Assembly: GCA_030603745.1 (NCBI GenBank)
Contig: JAUVXE010000005.1
Location: 1-64,000, forward strand
Reading direction: 5' to 3'
Length of the DNA: 64,000 bases
Source: Coriobacteriia bacterium
Lineage (GTDB): Bacteria; Actinomycetota; Coriobacteriia; Anaerosomatales; SLCP01
Shown here: positions 29,983 to 38,560 of the stretch, one piece after another
Layout: each line of letters begins with the position of its first letter
Numbering within the stretch: the first letter of the stretch is position 1
Translations under genes and position numbers: made by a program
Notes under the pieces: generated by a model
Databases searched by the model: none
What the model was told of the DNA's origin: nothing
The model's input: the letters and a program-made list of their open reading frames with translations, nothing else

Positions 29983-31479
29983 TCATCCTCGGCCACGCCG
30001 TCGGCCGGGGAACCTGAGGGCGAGCTCGCCGAGGTACGCTCGCTCGTCCGGGCGGACGGCCCCTGTCACGAGCAGGGCGACGGCGTAGACTCCGAGCCCG
30101 ACCACGAGCATCGCGGCGAGAAGCGCGGGGGATGCGGTGGCAGAACCGAACGCGGTCTGCAACAGGAGTGCCATCGCGGTAGCGGACACCGCCGTTCGTC
30201 CGAGCATCGACCAGGGGAGCCTCCACTCCATGTAGCGCCGGGACCGGAGATAGGTGAGGCCCAGAAGCAGCAGGTACGAAGCGAGCGTGGTGAACGCGGC
30301 CCCCTGATAGCCGAACCTGGGCACGACGGCGATATTGGCCAGAACGTTGAAGCCGGCGGCGGTGAGCGTGTTGTACATGATGAGCTTGGAGCGCTTGTGG
30401 ATCCCCAGCCCCGTTCCCGCGATGTTCGCGAGCTGGTAGCAGAGCACGCTCGCAGAGACGATGGCCATGATCGGTGCTGCGACCCAGTACTCCTGACCCG
30501 TGAACACCTGCATGAACGGCCGGGCTCCGACGGCGAGTCCCGCGACGAGGGGGAGGCCGGCCATGAGGTAGTAGCGGGTGAACTGGGTCTGGACCTGCTG
30601 CGCGAGCTCCTGCCCGTGCTTCTCGTAGGCCTCCATGAGCATCGGCGTCATCGTGATGAGGAGCGGCATCCCGACGAGCTGCATGATCTTCTCTCCAAGG
30701 CCGTAGGTGACCGAGTACAGCCCGACTTCCGTCGAGTCCCGGAGCGCGGCGATCACGTAACGGTCCGCCAGAACGAGTACCCACGCCGAGAGGCCGACCG
30801 GCACGAGCGGGATGCCGTACGAGAGGAACTCCCTCAGCATCGGGCGGCTCGCCGCAGCGGGGGAGAGACTCCCCTCCGAGCTGACCTGTCTGAGGATGAA
30901 CGGGAAGATGAGCAGACTCCCCGTGACCCCGCCGACGATGATACCGAGGGACCCCCAGCCGAAGACCGCGACCAGCACCACGGAGGCGACGGTCGTCGCG
31001 ATGGTCGTCATCACGCTTAGGAGCGCGAACGGAGAGGCGCGATTCGCGGCGCGAAGGATCTGGAGCAGGGTCGTGGAGAGGTTGCTCAGTACGAGGAATG
31101 CGATGCCCGCCGGAACGAGGGCGAACAGATTGGCACCGAGAGCATCACGGAACAGCCATGCGAGGATCCCGCCCGCGACGCCGACGGCGCTGAGCGACGC
31201 GAGTCCGATCCACAGGACCGTCGAGACGTACTCGTCGAGCCTCCCGTCCTTCTGGCTCGGCCAGTAGAAGCGGACGAGCGATGAGGAGATCCACGCCGAT
31301 CCGATGGCCGCACCGAACGAGACCGCCGAGGAGACCAGGTAGAAGTTCCCGTAGTCCTCGGCGCCGATGGCACGGGTGAACACGGGGACGGTGATCAGCG
31401 AGGTGAGGGCGGGCACGAGGCGCACGGGCAGGTACTTGAAGGCGTCGGAGCCCGCTCGTTTGAGGAAGGTCTTCAGCAT
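29983..31479 (-). CDS. Oligosaccharide flippase (Wzx/PST family)
   Basis: A 498-residue MOP-superfamily protein with about 14 transmembrane segments that would flip lipid-linked repeat units across the membrane. It starts with the family-typical amphipathic region KYLPVRLVPALTSLITVPVFTRAIGAEDYGNF (split here: pore-lining first helix then a GAEDYG turn). It lies upstream of and in the same direction as the WbuB-like transferase, with a 90-base gap. Together with the Wzy- and Wzz-like genes at 49-51 kb it makes a complete Wzx/Wzy set. Confidence 0.85.
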   Translation of the reverse strand: MLKTFLKRAGSDAFKYLPVRLVPALTSLITVPVFTRAIGAEDYGNFYLVSSAVSFGAAIGSAWISSSLVRFYWPSQKDGRLDEYVSTVLWIGLASLSAVGVAGGILAWLFRDALGANLFALVPAGIAFLVLSNLSTTLLQILRAANRASPFALLSVMTTIATTVASVVLVAVFGWGSLGIIVGGVTGSLLIFPFILRQVSSEGSLSPAAASRPMLREFLSYGIPLVPVGLSAWVLVLADRYVIAALRDSTEVGLYSVTYGLGEKIMQLVGMPLLITMTPMLMEAYEKHGQELAQQVQTQFTRYYLMAGLPLVAGLAVGARPFMQVFTGQEYWVAAPIMAIVSASVLCYQLANIAGTGLGIHKRSKLIMYNTLTAAGFNVLANIAVVPRFGYQGAAFTTLASYLLLLGLTYLRSRRYMEWRLPWSMLGRTAVSATAMALLLQTAFGSATASPALLAAMLVVGLGVYAVALLVTGAVRPDERAYLGELALRFPGRRRGRG

Positions 31480-31615
31480 CGGTCTAGCCAGGCTCCGTGC
31501 GATGCGTCGGTTGTGCGGAGCATCTGCGTACCTCGTTCGATCGGCTGGGGCGACTGCCGTCGTCGCGCGGCGTCTCTCGCACGGCGGCGACCGTACGAGC
31601 GCCCTCGCGGGCGCG

Positions 31616-31624
31616 TGTTAGCAT
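31616..31624 (+). promoter_or_regulatory. Possible extended -10 promoter of the BNR_4-CWB2 gene
   Basis: TGTTAGCAT in the 208-base divergent gap between the flippase and the BNR_4-CWB2 gene. It fits the extended -10 style of other promoters here, but the -35 is not clear. No other gene is visible in the gap. Confidence 0.3.
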
Positions 31625-31687
31625 ACATGTCTGAGGATGACTCGACACGGTCGCATCGGCAACAGGTCAGGAACGGAGCCGCAACGG

Positions 31688-34171
31688 ATGTCCATCTCGA
31701 GGCTGGTCGCCACCCTGGTGGCGCTCTCCCTGGTCCTCGCGGCCATGCCTACGACGTTCGCTCAAGCGTTCCGTGCCGACTATTTCGTGAGCGACACCTC
31801 GGGCCAGGCCGTGTACGAGGACATGGCGATCAAGCCCCAGGCGGTCCACCTCGGAGGGGTCACCTACGTCGCCTATCAGGGCTGGCTCAACGATCCCTAC
31901 GTCGCGGCATACGATCACGGGACGGGAACGTGGGACGGGCCGTACAAGGTCGGCGAGAACCCGCTGAAAGACGGGCCGAACCCGCTCAACACCCACGGTG
32001 CGCCCGCACTCCACGTCGATCCTGACGCCCGGCGGCTTCATGTGTTGTGGGGAGGCCATAATCGCGGCGAGATCAGGCACGCGTTCACGACCGGGGTCTC
32101 AGATCTCGGGCGCCCCGTCATCGAGGAGGGCGGCTGGAGTGCTCATCAGGCCTTCGCGGGGGATGCGACCTACCCGCAGGTGGTCTCGTATGAGACTACG
32201 CAGGGGCCTCGAATCGACCTCTTCTACCGGGTCCCGGTGACGCTCGGCTGGGCATCGAGGACGGTCGAAGCAAGCACCCCGGAAGGGCTTCCGGACGCTC
32301 CCGAGATCCCCGTGCTTGCGGGGAGTGCCGGGCAACAACCGGATGGTCGCGGCTGGTATGCGACGGTCGAGGCGGAGGCGAGCGGGAGGGTGCATCTGGC
32401 GGCCATCTCCCAGCTACAGAACGGTTCGGCGTGCCCGTTCGACCGCGAGGAGGTGTACTACCTCTATCGCGAACCGGGGGAGACCCGGTGGCGCGACGTG
32501 ACCGGAGGGTTGATCGGCACGGACGATGATCCGACGCCGAAGCGCGCGAACATGTACGGGACGCCGGCTCTCGTCTTCGAGAAGGAGGGCGACAGCCAGA
32601 ACCAGGTCTCCCTGGCGATCGACGGCCAGGGCGCGCCGGGCCTCGTGTTCCTGACCGGCGAGAAGCACGCCACGGGGACCGAATCGCACACGTGGATGTT
32701 CGCCCGCTGGGACCCGAAAGCGGCCGGAGACGGGGGCGCGTGGACCGCGAGTGCCGTCGCGCGAACGGACCATCTCATGGACTCCGGCTCACTCGACTTC
32801 CCCGACTCCGGGAACCCTGACCATGTCGAGACGTTCCTGGTGGTCGAGGGTTCGACGGGCGCAGGGACCGCGGACCGACGCTACGTCGACCGGGGCGGCG
32901 ACATCTGGCGCTACTGGTCGATGGATGGCGGGGTGAACTGGGACCGAGTCGCGGTTCGCCGTGCCGACGCGGCGCGAGGCGTGCTCTACAACGACCCTCA
33001 GATCGTCCGCTCCGCCGCTCCCGGTGACCCGCCGTTCCAGGGCGAGGCGCGCCTGCTGTTCTGCCAGTGGGACAGCGACGGCGACAACTTCATCAACAAG
33101 GTGTTCCTCTGGGGCGAGGACGGAGTGTTCGCGCAGAATGAGTTCCTGCCAGAGCTGGAGCGAGTCTGGGGCGAGGATCGGATCGAGACCGCGGTGCGCG
33201 TCTCGGAGCGATCGTTCCCGCTCGGCCCTCCTCTTGTGCCGCTCGGGAGTCCGCGGGCGAGCCGCACCGTGTTCGTCGCGACCGGCCTGGACTTCGCGGA
33301 TGCGCTCTCGGCCGTGCCGCTTGCCCACGCCGCCCGGGCCCCGATGCTCTTCGTCTCCGGCACGACACTCCCTTCGGCCGTGGCCGAGGAGATCACGCGG
33401 CTGCGAGGCACTCACTCGCGGGCGCTCGACGTCGTGATCCTCGGCGGCACCTCGGCCGTGTCCGCATCCATCGAGGCGGAGTTGAAGGCACACGCGCACA
33501 CACGACTGGTGCGTCGCATCGATGGACGCGACCGCTACGAGGTCTCCCGTAAGGTCGCGCTGGAGCTCGAGCAGCTGGTCGGCACGCCGGATGGGGTCTT
33601 CGTCGCCAGCGGAACGAGTTTCCCGGACGCGCTTGCCGCGGCTCCCGTCGCTGCCGTCAAGGGGTATCCCATGCTCCTGACGAGACCGGAATCGCTCAAC
33701 GACGACCCTCGCGCCGTCCTGAGCGAGTTCGAGCCCACCGCGGTGTTCGTGGTGGGGGGCGACGGTGCCGTCTCGCCGGAAGTCATGTGGGAGATTGATC
33801 TCGTGGTCCCCGGCTATACGAGCCGTATAGCAGGGGATGATCGTTACGCGACCGCCGTGGAGGTCGCGAAGGTGGGATGTACCGGGGTGTTCGGTGATTC
33901 GGGCGTCTTGAGCATGGATCGGTTCGTGATCGCGAGCGGAGAGGTCTTTCCCGACGCTCTGGCTGGCGGAGTCCTCGCGGCGCGACTCCGTGGCCCGATC
34001 GTACTGACACGCCAGGCGGAACTGCCCGAGTCGACCGCGGGGTTCCTCCTCGACGATGCGGTGGAGGTTCTGAAGGCGTACACGGTCGGTGGGCCGATGG
34101 CCGTGTCTCCCGCCTCACATCAAGGCGTGGGCGAGATACTGCAGTCGAACAAGTCCGCCCAGCGACCCTGA
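31688..34171 (+). CDS. Secreted BNR_4-domain protein with three CWB2 repeats
   Basis: An 827-residue exported protein. A signal peptide (about 1-28, cleaved near TTFAQAF) precedes a ~450-residue beta-propeller-like domain resembling the BNR_4 (BNR repeat-containing family member) group: VAYQGWLNDPYVAAYD, NTHGAPALHVDP, HVLWGGHN and WMFARWDP. Such domains occur in glycan-active enzymes, including polysaccharide lyases and sialidase-like proteins. From about residue 487 there are three CWB2 modules (RVWGEDRIETAV, RIDGRDRYEVSR, RIAGDDRYATAV), which bind anionic wall polymers non-covalently. The ATG at 31688 follows GGAG by nine bases. It probably acts on, or binds, the wall polymer made nearby; catalytic residues cannot be assigned by eye. 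Confidence 0.75.
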   Translation: MSISRLVATLVALSLVLAAMPTTFAQAFRADYFVSDTSGQAVYEDMAIKPQAVHLGGVTYVAYQGWLNDPYVAAYDHGTGTWDGPYKVGENPLKDGPNPLNTHGAPALHVDPDARRLHVLWGGHNRGEIRHAFTTGVSDLGRPVIEEGGWSAHQAFAGDATYPQVVSYETTQGPRIDLFYRVPVTLGWASRTVEASTPEGLPDAPEIPVLAGSAGQQPDGRGWYATVEAEASGRVHLAAISQLQNGSACPFDREEVYYLYREPGETRWRDVTGGLIGTDDDPTPKRANMYGTPALVFEKEGDSQNQVSLAIDGQGAPGLVFLTGEKHATGTESHTWMFARWDPKAAGDGGAWTASAVARTDHLMDSGSLDFPDSGNPDHVETFLVVEGSTGAGTADRRYVDRGGDIWRYWSMDGGVNWDRVAVRRADAARGVLYNDPQIVRSAAPGDPPFQGEARLLFCQWDSDGDNFINKVFLWGEDGVFAQNEFLPELERVWGEDRIETAVRVSERSFPLGPPLVPLGSPRASRTVFVATGLDFADALSAVPLAHAARAPMLFVSGTTLPSAVAEEITRLRGTHSRALDVVILGGTSAVSASIEAELKAHAHTRLVRRIDGRDRYEVSRKVALELEQLVGTPDGVFVASGTSFPDALAAAPVAAVKGYPMLLTRPESLNDDPRAVLSEFEPTAVFVVGGDGAVSPEVMWEIDLVVPGYTSRIAGDDRYATAVEVAKVGCTGVFGDSGVLSMDRFVIASGEVFPDALAGGVLAARLRGPIVLTRQAELPESTAGFLLDDAVEVLKAYTVGGPMAVSPASHQGVGEILQSNKSAQRP

Positions 34172-34187
34172 TCTCGCCGACGATCGT

Positions 34188-35360
34188 CTAGAGCGAGTCG
34201 TAGAGGGCGCCGAAGGCGCGTGCGGTGGATTCCCACGAGTATCCGGCCGCGATGCGCGCTCCCTCGGCGGCGCGACGTCGCGCCAGGTCGGGGTCGTCGA
34301 GGAGGGACCGCACGCCCGCCGCGAGCGCCTCGCTGTCACGCGGCGGCACGAGGACGCCCACGTCTTCCGGAACGACCTCCGCCAGACCTCCGACACGGGT
34401 CGCAACGACCGGGCGGGCGCAGGCCATGGCCTCAAGCGCAGTCAGGCCGAAGCCCTCGTACCGGCTGGGTACCGCGACCACGTCGGACGCGCCGAACCAG
34501 AGGGCGGCCCGGTCCGCGCCGACCGCCCCGGGTGTGAGGATCCCGGGCGAGGGGGGCACGATCGGTTCGGTCCGAGGTCCGACGAGGGCGAGGCGAGCGT
34601 CGGGGTGCCACGAGCGGAGCAGCTGCCATGCATCGATGAGCTCCCTCACGCCCTTGTGCTCCGTGATCCTCCCCACATAGACGATCAGGGGAACCGCTGG
34701 GTCGAGATCGAGTTCGGCGCGGCATGCGTCCCGGGAATGTGGGCGGAACACGGCGTGGTCGACCGCGTTCGGGATCACGGTCACACGGTCGGAGCTTCCC
34801 CGGAGCGCGCCGACCTCCTCGGCGAGTGCTCTTGACGGGGTGACGAGCGCGGTGGCGGTCGAGATGTTGTCCCTGACGATCTGCGTGAGTCCGGGGACCG
34901 GTGAGGTGTCGAGGAGGCCGAGTCCGTGGACGACGAGTACACGGGGAGCGGAGAGTCCTGCCCAGTCGGCGTAGAGGGGCCGATAGTCCGCCTGCTGGAC
35001 GTGCAGGACCGCGTTCGGGAACCGTCGCGCGCCCGATGCGACAAGAAGCGGGCGGACGAGCGCCGTGGGCAGCGGGATCCCGAGTCGTCCGCGTTCGGAG
35101 GAGCGCATCACCCGCGTGGCGATCCCAGCGGCGAGCGCGGGGTGCCGTGCTGCGATACGTGCCGTCTGCGCCAGACTCGCTCCCCGGACGCCGATCGCGG
35201 GCTCGGGTGCGCGACCGTAGACGTGAGAGTCGTCGAGGACCAGGGATTCGCGGCCTGTCCGGGCGAACTCCCCAGCGATCGACTCGGTGTGGATGGCGAC
35301 ACCGCCGATGCTTCCCGCGCTGGAGCCCGGTAGCGGTCCGGAGATGATCACGGGTCTCAT
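34188..35360 (-). CDS. Glycosyltransferase family 4
   Basis: A 390-residue GT-B transferase of the GT4 family. It has GPLPGSSAGSIGGVAIHT near the N-terminus, VTVIPNAVDHAVF at the domain junction, VYVGRITEHKGV, and the nucleotide-sugar motif PSRYEGFGLTALEAMACARPVV. No membrane segment. Donor and acceptor are unknown. Its start overlaps the stop of the upstream transferase by four bases (ATGA), so both are translated from one message. It converges on the BNR_4-CWB2 gene with a 16-base gap. Confidence 0.88.
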   Translation of the reverse strand: MRPVIISGPLPGSSAGSIGGVAIHTESIAGEFARTGRESLVLDDSHVYGRAPEPAIGVRGASLAQTARIAARHPALAAGIATRVMRSSERGRLGIPLPTALVRPLLVASGARRFPNAVLHVQQADYRPLYADWAGLSAPRVLVVHGLGLLDTSPVPGLTQIVRDNISTATALVTPSRALAEEVGALRGSSDRVTVIPNAVDHAVFRPHSRDACRAELDLDPAVPLIVYVGRITEHKGVRELIDAWQLLRSWHPDARLALVGPRTEPIVPPSPGILTPGAVGADRAALWFGASDVVAVPSRYEGFGLTALEAMACARPVVATRVGGLAEVVPEDVGVLVPPRDSEALAAGVRSLLDDPDLARRRAAEGARIAAGYSWESTARAFGALYDSL

Positions 35361-36565
35361 GCGCGGGAGCGGTCCGAGCCGGAGACAGAGGCCGAAAGCT
35401 CGTCGTAGAGGTCGCTCAGGCGGGAGGCTTCGGCCTCGAGATTCCAGCGGTCGAGGACGGCCTGTCGTCCGGCGGACGCGAGGCGCGCCCCGGTCTGTCC
35501 GCTCGCGAGTTCGAGAACCTTCGCAGCGAAGTCAGCGGGATCGCCGGAAGCGAACACCACGCCCGCATCGGCCTCTCGGACGATCCGGGCGAGCGGGGCA
35601 CAGTCGCTGACGACGACTGGCCTTCCAAGCGCCATGTACTGGAAGACCTTGTGTGGGATCGTCGAGTCGGTGTGGGGAGACCGGCGGTGCGGAACGAGAG
35701 CGACGTTGGCCGCACGGACGTACTCCATCGCCTCGTCCTTCGGCAACCTGCCGGTGAACCGTACGGCATCACCGACGTCCATCCGGGCGGCGCGTTCCTT
35801 GAGGGAGTCGAGCGATTCGCCCGAGCCGACGATGGTCAGTCCGGCACGAGGATCGGACTCGAGGATGCGCGGCATCGCATCGATGACGGTGTCGAGCCCG
35901 CGATGCGGGGCGATCCCCCCGACGTAGGTCATCCGAAGACCCTGGGAGAAGTCCGGGGGATCCAGCTCGCTCGGAACCAGCCGCAGGGGTTCGGTGTTGC
36001 CGAACACCGTGACCTTCCCGGGATCCACACCGAGGGAGGTGAGGCGGGTGCGCGCCTCATCCACGACGACGATGACGCGGTCAGCATCGGAGATCGCGCG
36101 GCGCTCGAGACGTGCGGCGCGTTCGGGAGAGAAGGTGAGACGCTGGACGAGCGAGCGATTCCACTGCGCGAGCGCCGCGGGATAGTTCTCGTGCAGGTCC
36201 AGCAGTGCCGGGACACCGGTGACCCGGGCGGCCTTCAGGAGGGAGGGGGCGTAGGGCAGGTCGTGCAGGTGGAGCGCCTGCGCCCCGTGGTCGGTCACGA
36301 GCGAGATCATCGCCCTGCGCCATGATGGCGAGTCCATCGTCGCGTGGAAGATCGCCGAGTCGAGCCGGCGGCGCGTCCGGCTCTCGGGATGCACCCGATG
36401 CCTCACGGCCGTCAGCGGACCGATGCGCTCGACGGTGGGGGTCGAGGCGTCGCCGCGGCACAGAAGGAGCACCTCGTGTCCGTGCGCGGCGAGAACCTCC
36501 GCTTCCTTCTCGATTCGGATGTCGGGAGGGTACGGGTGGTTCGGAAGGAGCATGCCGATGCGCAC
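35357..36565 (-). CDS. Glycosyltransferase family 4
   Basis: A 402-residue GT-B transferase of the GT4 family. N-terminal MLLPNHPYPPDIRIEKEAE, LLDLHENYP in the acceptor domain, and a C-terminal domain with YVGGIAPHRGLDTV and IPHKVFQYMALGRPVV. The GTG start is supported by GAGGAG seven to eight bases upstream; an ATG 66 bases earlier would add a sequence unlike the family. First gene of a two-gene minus-strand unit, divergent from the L,D-transpeptidase gene across a 195-base gap. Confidence 0.87.
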   Translation of the reverse strand: MRIGMLLPNHPYPPDIRIEKEAEVLAAHGHEVLLLCRGDASTPTVERIGPLTAVRHRVHPESRTRRRLDSAIFHATMDSPSWRRAMISLVTDHGAQALHLHDLPYAPSLLKAARVTGVPALLDLHENYPAALAQWNRSLVQRLTFSPERAARLERRAISDADRVIVVVDEARTRLTSLGVDPGKVTVFGNTEPLRLVPSELDPPDFSQGLRMTYVGGIAPHRGLDTVIDAMPRILESDPRAGLTIVGSGESLDSLKERAARMDVGDAVRFTGRLPKDEAMEYVRAANVALVPHRRSPHTDSTIPHKVFQYMALGRPVVVSDCAPLARIVREADAGVVFASGDPADFAAKVLELASGQTGARLASAGRQAVLDRWNLEAEASRLSDLYDELSASVSGSDRSRA

Positions 36566-36672
36566 AGGGTTCTCCTCGGGTATCGCTCGCCGACACACGC
36601 GTGCCGCCCTGGGCTGACTCGATGCGGTCATGCCGGGGGGTGCGGATGGACGATTGGGCAGATTGCCATCAC

Positions 36673-36678
36673 TATACT
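36673..36678 (+). promoter_or_regulatory. Possible -10 box of the CWB2-L,D-transpeptidase gene
   Basis: TATACT in the divergent gap, about 80 bases before the start codon. The -35 region is weak. The gap otherwise holds no gene. Confidence 0.35.
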
Positions 36679-36760
36679 GCTATGTCGGGTGTCGGTGGCG
36701 AGACCTTCGGCTCGGTGTTCGGACGGCCATCCGGAGCGAGCCAGATAGGGGGTGGTCGTC

Positions 36761-38452
36761 GTGGTGAGCTGGAGATCGATCCGGGTGCTGTTGGCGGCGC
36801 TGCTGCTGGCGGGCACGATCCAGGGAGCGAGCCCCGAATCGTCCACCGCCTCGGGCGCGTGGCCCGCGGGCTCGGTGAGGGTCTTGGTCAACGCCGGCAG
36901 GATAGCGGGTCCCGATCGCTACGCCACGTCGGTGAACATCTCCCGGGTCGCATACCCGGGGTGGAGCGGCGTGACGCACGTGGTGATCGCCTCGGGGGAG
37001 GATCGCGCGCTCAGTGACCCACTCACCGCGGCCGGGCTTGCCGGCGTCCTCGGGGCGCCGCTCCTTCTTGTGGACTCTCGCGGCCTGCCGGGCAGCGTGC
37101 GCGCCGCGATCGCGGAGATGCCCCCCGGGTTGACGGCGATCGTCGTCGGAGGTGCCTCCGTCGTTCCCGAGCACGTGGCCCGGCAGATCGAGGGGATACC
37201 GAGCGTCGTGGAGGTCGAGCGCGTTCAGGGCGCGGATCGGTACGGGACCGCTCGCAGCATCGCGGGGCGCATGAAGACGGAACTCGAACTTCGGGGAGAG
37301 GCGCTTCCACCCGTCGCCCTGCTCGCCAACGGCGCCGACCGGTCGGCCTTCTCGGATGCGCTCGCGCTCTCGGCGATCTCGGCGTCCACCAGGGCACCCG
37401 TGCTGCTCCTGGAGCGTTCGAGAGTGCCCGCCGCGACATCCGCGGCGCTTCGGGACCTCGGGCTCGATCGCCGTATCGTCGCGGGCGGCGACAGGGTCGT
37501 CTCCGCACAGGTGCTCGGGACGCTCGGCGCCGAGCGCTGGGCGGGCGTGGACCGATATGCGACCGCCGTAGAGGTCTCCCGTCGGGCCATCGCCTCAGGT
37601 TGGGCGACCGGTGACGAGTTCGGCATGGCTGCGAGTCTGCCCGATGCGCTGAGTGGAGGACCGCTCCTCGGCGTGCGAAGAGGCACTCTCTTGCTCACCG
37701 ATCCGGCGACTCTGCCGCGCGGAACGGCACAGGCCCTTTCCGGCCGGCCTTCGACGACGCGCGTCGCCCTCTTCGGAGGATCTGTGGGTGTCTCGGAGGC
37801 GGTCTTGAACGAACTGCGCGGCGCCCCGGCGCGTCCCGCCATCATGGGGCCGGTGGTCGCCGGCTATGTCGGGAAGCGTGGTCGCGTGTCGGTCCGAACC
37901 GGGAGTAACACGACAGAACTCAAGGTCTACCATGGAGACCGTCTCGTCACGACACGTTCCGCAGCGTCGTACGCGACGGTGGATCTCGGAGTCATCGACC
38001 TGCCCGATGGCACGTTGCGCGTGGTCGCCGGGAACCCGCTGGGCAGAGCGACGGCGACCGAGCAGCGGATGCGACGCCTGGTCTACCCTGCTGCGACATC
38101 GATCGTGGTCGACAAGTCCGACTTCAGGCTGTACTGGGTGCGGCAAGACGTCCTGGTCGAGGCGTTCCCGGTGGGGATCGGGCGCACGAACGCCGAGACA
38201 CCCGTGGGCACGTGGCGCATCGACAGCAAGTATCACACTCCTCCGACGAGCGTGTACGGTCCGAGGAAGATGCGCATGTATCGCAAGGTCGGTTCGCGCT
38301 ATGTCTACACTGCCTACAACATCCACGGTACCAACCAGCCGTGGGCGATCGGCACCAAGGTGAGCGCGGGCTGCGTGCGCATGCACAACGCGGACGTGCT
38401 GCGCCTGTACCCCCAAGTCCCTCTCGGCACCATCGTCGTCACCCGGGAGTAG
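36761..38452 (+). CDS. Secreted L,D-transpeptidase with three N-terminal CWB2 repeats
   Basis: A protein of about 563 residues. A signal peptide (VLLAALLLAGTIQGA) is followed directly by three CWB2 modules (about 45-350; RIAGPDRYATSV, RVQGADRYGTAR, RWAGVDRYATAV), a linker, and a C-terminal YkuD L,D-transpeptidase domain. The catalytic motif is complete, with His522 in NIHGTNQP and Cys538 in SAGCVRMHN. Such enzymes form 3-3 meso-diaminopimelate cross-links or attach proteins to peptidoglycan. In the four neighbouring CWB2 proteins the repeats are C-terminal; here they are N-terminal. The GTG at 36761 or 36764 has AGGGGG at good spacing; the earlier GTG at 36752 is too close to it. Confidence 0.88.
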   Translation: MVSWRSIRVLLAALLLAGTIQGASPESSTASGAWPAGSVRVLVNAGRIAGPDRYATSVNISRVAYPGWSGVTHVVIASGEDRALSDPLTAAGLAGVLGAPLLLVDSRGLPGSVRAAIAEMPPGLTAIVVGGASVVPEHVARQIEGIPSVVEVERVQGADRYGTARSIAGRMKTELELRGEALPPVALLANGADRSAFSDALALSAISASTRAPVLLLERSRVPAATSAALRDLGLDRRIVAGGDRVVSAQVLGTLGAERWAGVDRYATAVEVSRRAIASGWATGDEFGMAASLPDALSGGPLLGVRRGTLLLTDPATLPRGTAQALSGRPSTTRVALFGGSVGVSEAVLNELRGAPARPAIMGPVVAGYVGKRGRVSVRTGSNTTELKVYHGDRLVTTRSAASYATVDLGVIDLPDGTLRVVAGNPLGRATATEQRMRRLVYPAATSIVVDKSDFRLYWVRQDVLVEAFPVGIGRTNAETPVGTWRIDSKYHTPPTSVYGPRKMRMYRKVGSRYVYTAYNIHGTNQPWAIGTKVSAGCVRMHNADVLRLYPQVPLGTIVVTRE

Positions 38453-38521
38453 TCGATCCGGGCCCGGTGCGTGACCCGGCTCGATACTTGCATAGCCCAA
38501 GCCGACCACACAGTCGTCGCG

Positions 38522-38539
38522 CCTGCACATGAGTGCAGG
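38522..38539 (+). promoter_or_regulatory. Leader hairpin of the subtilisin-CWB2 gene
   Basis: CCTGCAC and GTGCAGG form a 7-bp stem with an ATGA loop, ending eight bases before the GAGGAG ribosome site of the 38561 gene. It could influence translation initiation. Confidence 0.4.
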
Positions 38540-38560
38540 TGTCGACCCTGAGGAGACCCC

